A stretch of DNA of 64,000 bases from DATAXP01 sp036272935 (GTDB lineage: Bacteria; Planctomycetota; Planctomycetia; Pirellulales; PNKZ01), in the NCBI GenBank assembly GCA_036272935.1, contig DATAXP010000068.1, forward strand, positions 15,480-79,479, in the 5' to 3' direction. The position numbers were made by a program, and so were the translations under genes. Below are positions 59,613-64,000 of this stretch, piece by piece (within the stretch, counting starts at the first letter, position 1; every line of letters starts with the position of its first letter). The notes under the pieces were generated by a model that was not told the DNA's origin, ran no database searches, and saw nothing but the letters and a program-made list of their open reading frames with translations.

Positions 59613-62290
59613 CCCGTAGCCTCGGAGGTCAGGGCAGGGTCGTTCGTCTTCAATCGCGAAGCCCGGACGTCGGCGGCCCGCAGCAGCGATTCCAGATACG
59701 CCAGGCCCGCCGGTCCAAAGCGTTCGAGCAAGCCCAAGCAGCGCTCGCGCCAACTTGCTCCCGTGCTAGGCGAAAGACCCATCGTCGCCGGCTCGAGCGT
59801 CAACGAAACCTCGGGCGCCGCCGGCTCGCCTCGCGCGATCATGACGGCCGGTAACCGGTCTCCCTGGCAAACCCCGCGAATCGGCAGGCCGTGCGAATTG
59901 CCTTCGGCAGCGCGGTATTCCTGGTCCTTCGGACCAGCGTGCAACGCGACGCGCACTTTGCCATGATGGGCGGCGATAAGATAAACAAGCAAATCGAACG
60001 CTTCCGCCGAGCAATCGAGAATCAACTGCACAGTTGCCGGTGGTGATGATGACGCGCCGGAAGGTGATGTTACGACCTGCCCCATCGCCTCCACGGCGTC
60101 CGACCACCGACCTAACAGTGCTGGATGTTGCGGAGCAAATGCTTCTAACGTCGCGAACAACGCCAAAGCGCTCGCCAGTTCATGGCGAAAGCCGCGGCGT
60201 TCATCCCGCTCATCATCGTCAGCAAAATAGCGAGGCTTCCCCTTTCGGCCATTGTCCGCCTTGGCCCAGAGCTGGCGCCGCCACGCTTTGGTGACTTCGC
60301 GATTCCTCAACAACATATGCTGAAACGCGGGATGCGCTTTTCCCCAATCGTGCCACTGCGCGGCCAAACGCAGAATGTCACGTAACTCGCCCGATATTTG
60401 CAAATGCTCGGCAATTTCCCGAACGGTTTCGATAACTTCCGAGCTGTGCCAAGCGATTGTCTTCCAACCCTCGAAACTAAGGTCGTCGCGCTCCTCAGAC
60501 GAGTCGGCTTCATCGACCTTGCGCCCCTCGCTGGAGACCGGCCGTTGTGCGGCGGGCACAACGGGTACGGCTGCCTTTGAGTCGGGGTCGAAACCGCGGT
60601 CGGTTCGATATCCACCGCAATTCGCAGCAACGCACACAATGCGACCGGACAGCAATCGTGCGCGATCGGCCTCGATCCATTCGCCATCAATCCAGTCCCA
60701 GGTCCATGCCGCACGCCGGAATCGGTTCAGCAGCCGCGGTTTTCGGTTCGTCTTCGTTTCTTCGCCACACAGCCAGTTGCGCGCTGTGAGGAACGGCACT
60801 GCGCAAAGTTCGCATCGATGAGGCAAACGGTCGGCCGGGGGTGGCACTCCCTTTTCGAGGTCGAGCCAGAAGACTTGCAGGTCTCGTTCTTCGTCCGAGC
60901 GAATGAAGCGACTAATGTCCAGGTCGGCGCCGCTCAAGTCGGGCGTGGTGTCGAACAACTCATCGAACTCACGCCGCAACAGCAGATGCGCGGGTGCGTA
61001 TGGATAAAGTTTCGCCCGCGCCTCCTCGCTCAAAGCCTGTTCGTGAGCTTCCAACGAGGCGACGCCAACCTCATCAAGCCCCTGGAGCGTTTGCCAGGCG
61101 CTGTCCAGCTCCTCCGCACGATAAGGCTTGACGGTGCCCTCATCACGTCCGCGATCAACGACCAGCACGCGGCCTTCCCCGCCGTAACGGGCGCAGCGAC
61201 CGAACCGTTGCACTAGGCTGGGCCACGGCGCTAACTCCGTAATCAAACAACCTGCTGATATGTCGACTCCGGCCTCGACAACCTGGGTGGCCACGATGAT
61301 CCGGTCCGCATCGGACCTGCAAGCGGATCGCGACAAAAACTGTTCTCGCCAAGCTTCGCGCTCCGTCGGACGAAAGCGGCTGTGAACGAGGCGCAGTTCG
61401 CTAGTGCACCCTAGGCCCTGCAGTGCGTCGAACGTCTGGCATGCTCGATCGACGGTGTTGCAAACGACAAGCGTGATCCGGCCGTATTCGCCCCCCGGCA
61501 ACTCGGCATGTTCGGCCTGGATGCGTTGCGTGAAAAGCTTCGCCTGCAAAGCAGCAATCGACTCTTCGAGCGCCAGCGATTTGCGAATGTCCCATAACCC
61601 ACCGCGACGCTCGTGTGCCGCAACGACGCACGGTTCTCGAACCCACCCGGCATGACATTCAGCCGTGTCGACGCTCCTGAGCCATTCGGGTTGCAGCGTC
61701 GCGCTCATCCACCAGGTATGGCAAGGGCGCAGGCCCTTCTGCTGGTCTTGTTCGCGAAACGCCTGGAGCTGCGCCGACGTGGCCAACCCGACGTCCATCA
61801 ACTGCACCTCGTCCATGAGCCAGAGGGCATCGTGACTAAGAAGCCCAAATTCGATAGGCCAACGGGCACGGCCGGCGCCGTAGCCCCGATTCAAAGCTCG
61901 CGACAACAACATGTCCTGGGTGCCGATGATGACCGCAGGAAGCTCGGGGTAAAGGAACCACTCGCCGACGTCTTCGCCTCCCATGGCAACGTGAACAATC
62001 GGTCGCATGAGTTCTGGCAGCTTCGCGGCCAGCCCGTTTGCAACTTCCACGGTCTGTTCGACGAGCACGCGCATCGGCAGACACCAGACCAGCCGTCGCG
62101 GCCACTGGTCATCAGCCCGGTGCACACGATGAAAGCTCCACGCAGCGAGCACACCCTCGGTTTTGCCCAGCCCGGTGGGAATGCGAATCAACCGATCGCG
62201 ACAGGCCGGCTCGTTCGCCAGTTCCTGTTGCCACGGGCGCGGCGATTCGTGCCCCGTGAGCTCACTGAAAAATGCGTCAAAGGCTGGCAT
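59609..62290 (-). CDS. cas3: Cas3 helicase-nuclease (helicase then HD order)
   Basis: 893 residues. The N-terminal SF2 helicase has Walker A IPTGLGKTEG with Lys43, LWLMDEVQLMDVG (motif II) and WWMSATLQPEW (motif III), then helicase C with VEAGVDISAGCLITELAPWP and QRFGRCARYG. The C-terminal HD nuclease has AQWHDWGKAHPAF with His647-Asp648 and a later FRHELASALAL and YLIAAHHGKVRVAL. HD after helicase is the order usual in type I-G. First gene of the operon; a degenerate repeat-spacer-repeat unit begins 36 nt before its ATG. The RBS is weak. Confidence 0.94.
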   Translation of the reverse strand: MPAFDAFFSELTGHESPRPWQQELANEPACRDRLIRIPTGLGKTEGVLAAWSFHRVHRADDQWPRRLVWCLPMRVLVEQTVEVANGLAAKLPELMRPIVHVAMGGEDVGEWFLYPELPAVIIGTQDMLLSRALNRGYGAGRARWPIEFGLLSHDALWLMDEVQLMDVGLATSAQLQAFREQDQQKGLRPCHTWWMSATLQPEWLRSVDTAECHAGWVREPCVVAAHERRGGLWDIRKSLALEESIAALQAKLFTQRIQAEHAELPGGEYGRITLVVCNTVDRACQTFDALQGLGCTSELRLVHSRFRPTEREAWREQFLSRSACRSDADRIIVATQVVEAGVDISAGCLITELAPWPSLVQRFGRCARYGGEGRVLVVDRGRDEGTVKPYRAEELDSAWQTLQGLDEVGVASLEAHEQALSEEARAKLYPYAPAHLLLRREFDELFDTTPDLSGADLDISRFIRSDEERDLQVFWLDLEKGVPPPADRLPHRCELCAVPFLTARNWLCGEETKTNRKPRLLNRFRRAAWTWDWIDGEWIEADRARLLSGRIVCVAANCGGYRTDRGFDPDSKAAVPVVPAAQRPVSSEGRKVDEADSSEERDDLSFEGWKTIAWHSSEVIETVREIAEHLQISGELRDILRLAAQWHDWGKAHPAFQHMLLRNREVTKAWRRQLWAKADNGRKGKPRYFADDDERDERRGFRHELASALALFATLEAFAPQHPALLGRWSDAVEAMGQVVTSPSGASSSPPATVQLILDCSAEAFDLLVYLIAAHHGKVRVALHAGPKDQEYRAAEGNSHGLPIRGVCQGDRLPAVMIARGEPAAPEVSLTLEPATMGLSPSTGASWRERCLGLLERFGPAGLAYLESLLRAADVRASRLKTNDPALTSEATG

Positions 62291-62326
62291 GGGACGCCGA
62301 CCGGTTCCGGTATATGGATGGGGTCA

Positions 62327-62433
62327 GAAGAAATGTGGCCGCGGTCCTAGGACCGCGGAAAATCGGACCCGGTGAAACGACAACCGTCCCAATCAGTGCT
62401 TCAATGTGGCCGCAATCGCATGCGACGACTGCG
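62327..62433 (-). CRISPR. degenerate single-spacer CRISPR unit in the cas leader, CreR-like guide
   Basis: R1 (62327-62362), spacer (62363-62397, 35 nt) and R2 (62398-62433), with 71 nt between equivalent positions. On the minus strand R2 comes first and ends in intact CCACATTGAAGC, giving a normal 5' handle. Its stem is changed but still can pair (TCGC-AT-GCGA and CGCA with TGCG). R1 keeps the intact stem CCGCGGTC-CTAG-GACCGCGG but its handle is ruined (ATTTCTTC for ATTGAAGC), so only one crRNA-like RNA can be made. Its 5' spacer end is ACTGATTGGGACGGT, which matches the site at 62449 at 13 of 15 positions. It lies in the transcribed leader of cas3. Confidence 0.85.
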
Positions 62434-62445
62434 AACACGATCAAC

Positions 62446-62490
62446 TTAACTGAATGGGATGGTATTAGGAAGGGTAGTTGCACATGGCAC
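62446..62490 (-). promoter_or_regulatory. predicted cas promoter overlapped by a PAM-flanked partial protospacer
   Basis: Minus-strand promoter: GTGCCA (62485-62490), 17 nt, TAATAC (62462-62467), with a start expected near 62455, just before R2. On the plus strand TTA (62446-62448) precedes ACTGAATGGGATGGT (62449-62463). This matches the crRNA-like guide ACTGATTGGGACGGT except at guide positions 6 and 12. Cascade bound here would cover the -10 and transcription start. An alternative -10 (TTTAAT, near 62500) was noted; the site would then be a roadblock just downstream. Confidence 0.7.
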
Positions 62491-62611
62491 CCCGATCCAT
62501 TAAAATTCTGCTCCCATGGCGAACGCTCGCAAGCATGGACGTGAGCCGGCCTGCCGAGTATCCGGCTGCGTGAGCCGAACGCTCGGCCGCCATGCTGTCT
62601 TGTTCGAGCGA

Positions 62612-63628
62612 TCATCGCTTCCTCCGACCTAACAGTGGCTGCACTATTTGCCGCCTTGAGCTATATGAACGAGTCATCGTGGACAATTCATGCACAATGT
62701 CGTTTCGCAGTTCCTGCGGTTCCAACACCTTGGCGGCTGCCCCGAAGCTGAGGATCCAGGCTTTCACTTCCGTTGTGTTCGACAGTCGGAACTCGACGAT
62801 GGCGCTGCCGTCGGGCTGTGGCTCGACCCGTTGGCTCGCGTGCATTCGCTTTTCACTCACGTAGCGGGCGGCACTGGGGGCGAAGCGGATGCGCACGTGA
62901 ACGTCTCCCTTGCCCGAGAAGATGCCGAATGCTCCGTCGGTCAGTGTTGCGGCCTGCGGCTCATCGCGCCGCTGAAAATGAACATCCGTCAGTCCCACGT
63001 CGGTCATGCGATCGAGTTTCCAGGTGCGCAGCTCGTCGTGGTCGGGCGAGTTTCCCAGCAGATACAGTGAGCCGCGATGGTCGACGATCCGATACGGATA
63101 CACGTCGTAGGTGACAGGCTCGGTGGCACGTTGCGATTGGTAGGTCAGGAACACGGCACGTTCTTCTTCGATCGCGATGAACAGCCGATCGAGCATCTCG
63201 GCCTTGTCGGCATAGTCGCCTCCGAGTTGCGTGTGGACGATTCGACCGAGCATCGTCTCGACGTACTTCGCGGCGCGCCGGCCAAGCGACGCTTCGATCT
63301 TGCAAAACGCCGTCGAGAGAGCCTGATCGACAAACGTGCCCTTGAAGCCGGCAGTCGAGCGGCGGCAGAGATAGAGCGCTAACGCCTCGTCGTAGGCGAA
63401 CTGCAGCTGTGGCGTATCGGGCTTGACGAGGCTGAACGTCTTGCGGCCGAAATCGCCCGACCGCTCTTCGATCGGAAAGCCCACGCGGCGCAGCACGGCG
63501 ATGTCGCGCCGGATCGTCTTGTCGCTCATGCCCGTCACGCCGACAAGAGACTTGACGGTGGCGTCGCCATCAGCAGCGATGGCTCGCAGCAAACTCCACT
63601 GGCGCAACAGTGGCGATGTGCTCTGCAT
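62612..63628 (-). CDS. WYL-domain transcriptional regulator upstream of the cas operon
   Basis: 338 residues. An N-terminal winged helix, WSLLRAIAADGDATVKSLVG and GMSDKTIRRDIAVLRRVGFP, is followed by a WYL domain (VTYDVYPYRIVDHRGSLYLL and LDRMTDVGLTDVHFQRRDEP) and a WCX-like C-terminus. WYL regulators often accompany CRISPR-Cas and other defence loci and sense nucleic acid or nucleotide ligands. It is transcribed in the cas direction but is separated from cas3 by 320 bp that contain the guide unit and promoter. Confidence 0.9.
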   Translation of the reverse strand: MQSTSPLLRQWSLLRAIAADGDATVKSLVGVTGMSDKTIRRDIAVLRRVGFPIEERSGDFGRKTFSLVKPDTPQLQFAYDEALALYLCRRSTAGFKGTFVDQALSTAFCKIEASLGRRAAKYVETMLGRIVHTQLGGDYADKAEMLDRLFIAIEEERAVFLTYQSQRATEPVTYDVYPYRIVDHRGSLYLLGNSPDHDELRTWKLDRMTDVGLTDVHFQRRDEPQAATLTDGAFGIFSGKGDVHVRIRFAPSAARYVSEKRMHASQRVEPQPDGSAIVEFRLSNTTEVKAWILSFGAAAKVLEPQELRNDIVHELSTMTRSYSSRRQIVQPLLGRRKR

Positions 63629-63769
63629 GACCTGCCCGTGCGAAAGAGTTTTTCCACAGACACTCGACGCGCTGCAAAATAGCAGGCTATTTATGCAGGT
63701 AAAGTCCCGGTCGGCACGATCTGTCCAACCGAACGTCTGTTCAGAAGAAGTGTCGGCGTTGCGGCTGCC

Positions 63770-64000
63770 TTAGTTCCGCTGCTCAGAACCTTCCACCAGC
63801 GCCGCCATGGGGACTCGCAGCACCCTGGCAATCAGTCGCAGATTCAGCACGCTGACGTTCCTCTCGCCGCGTTCGACGGAGCCGATGAACGTCCGGTGCA
63901 GGTCGCATTTTCGGGCCAATTGCTCCTGGGTGTAGCCTCGGGTCTGACGTAGTTGGCGCACGCGCTGGCCCAGATCGCGCAGAAATCGCCGATCGTCGAT
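63770..64000 (-). CDS. XRE-family (Cro/C1-type) regulator, 5' end beyond the window
   Basis: At least 76 residues; the frame is open to the right edge, so the start may lie outside. The HTH_3 domain is complete: LRQTRGYTQEQLARKCDLHR, then TFIGSVERGERNVSVLNLRL and IARVLRVPMAALVEGSEQ. A GTG at 63961 is a possible internal start. It would bind DNA as a small dimer; its targets are unknown. 141 bp separate it from the WYL gene. Confidence 0.85.
   Translation of the reverse strand: MDDRRFLRDLGQRVRQLRQTRGYTQEQLARKCDLHRTFIGSVERGERNVSVLNLRLIARVLRVPMAALVEGSEQRN

Noticed and set aside
62434..62500. A third repeat continuing the leader unit
   Set aside because: No repeat-like sequence occurs at the expected 71-nt offset (about 62469); the unit ends at R2.
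62434..62611. Possible CreT-like RNA toxin paired with the guide
   Set aside because: Only about 20 nt separate the predicted start site from R2, with no small ORF or ribosome-binding sequence, so a toxin gene is not supported; an autoregulatory guide fits better.

Overview
The window looks like a chromosomal segment of a GC-rich planctomycete (Pirellulales-like). The basis is three secreted formylglycine-type sulfatases, a giant PEP-CTERM/T5SS-type repeat protein, a very large Ser/Thr kinase with LRR and LamG-like modules next to its own ECF sigma factor, and many small secreted or lipid-anchored proteins of no known function. No 16S rRNA or tRNA gene was recognised, so the taxonomic call is inference.

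Layout. 1-5.1 kb: 5' end of dxr, ftsH, a DUF3124 protein, a MntA/HepT nucleotidyltransferase-HEPN pair whose HepT is frameshifted, a vWA protein and a small Lys-rich protein. 5.1-14.5 kb: alpha/beta hydrolase, small lipoprotein, secreted protein, hybrid histidine kinase with Hpt domain, a sulfatase, and a MarR-flavoprotein pair with a clear operator. 14.6-18.1 kb: ribosomal alpha operon rpmJ-rpsM-rpsK-rpsD-rpoA-rplQ. 18.1-24.4 kb: HExxH protein, lipoprotein, a three/four-gene membrane-protein plus HTH regulator cluster with two copies of one palindromic operator, MscS channel, ECF sigma factor. 24.6-31.6 kb: sulfatase and the SOS mutagenesis cassette imuA-imuB-dnaE2. 31.7-37.7 kb: hydrolase, membrane protein, sulfatase, a lipB-like/lipA/lipoyl-like operon lacking expected catalytic and acceptor residues, smpB. 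37.9-39.8 kb: decayed ISAs1-like and IS21 helper remnants. 40-51.5 kb: PEP-CTERM repeat protein, 2005-residue kinase, sigma factor. 51.6-64 kb: transposase remnant, then a complete type I-G (old I-U) CRISPR-Cas operon cas3-csx17(cas8)-csb1(cas7)-csb2(cas5/6)-cas2-cas4/cas1 fusion, preceded by WYL and XRE regulators.

The most important observation is in the cas leader. A single degenerate repeat-spacer-repeat unit (36+35+36 nt) lies 36 nt upstream of cas3, reading in the cas direction. The first 15 nt of its spacer match a site immediately upstream, inside the predicted cas promoter, at 13 of 15 positions. The only two mismatches are positions 6 and 12, the ones a type I Cascade does not read, and the site is preceded by TTA, a TTN PAM. 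This is the expected architecture of a crRNA-like guide that makes Cascade repress its own operon (CreR/CreA logic), here in a type I-G system. The conventional array end next to cas4/cas1 is reduced to one solo repeat abutting a transposase remnant.

A second theme is repeat invasion of genes. Heptanucleotide-periodic inverted repeats (STRR-like), TTTAGCC-linked hairpin repeats and a CCTTCTCCC-type palindrome occur between genes. They also occur in frame inside dnaE2, imuB and the giant kinase, and they supply the stop codons of rpoA and of a sigma factor.
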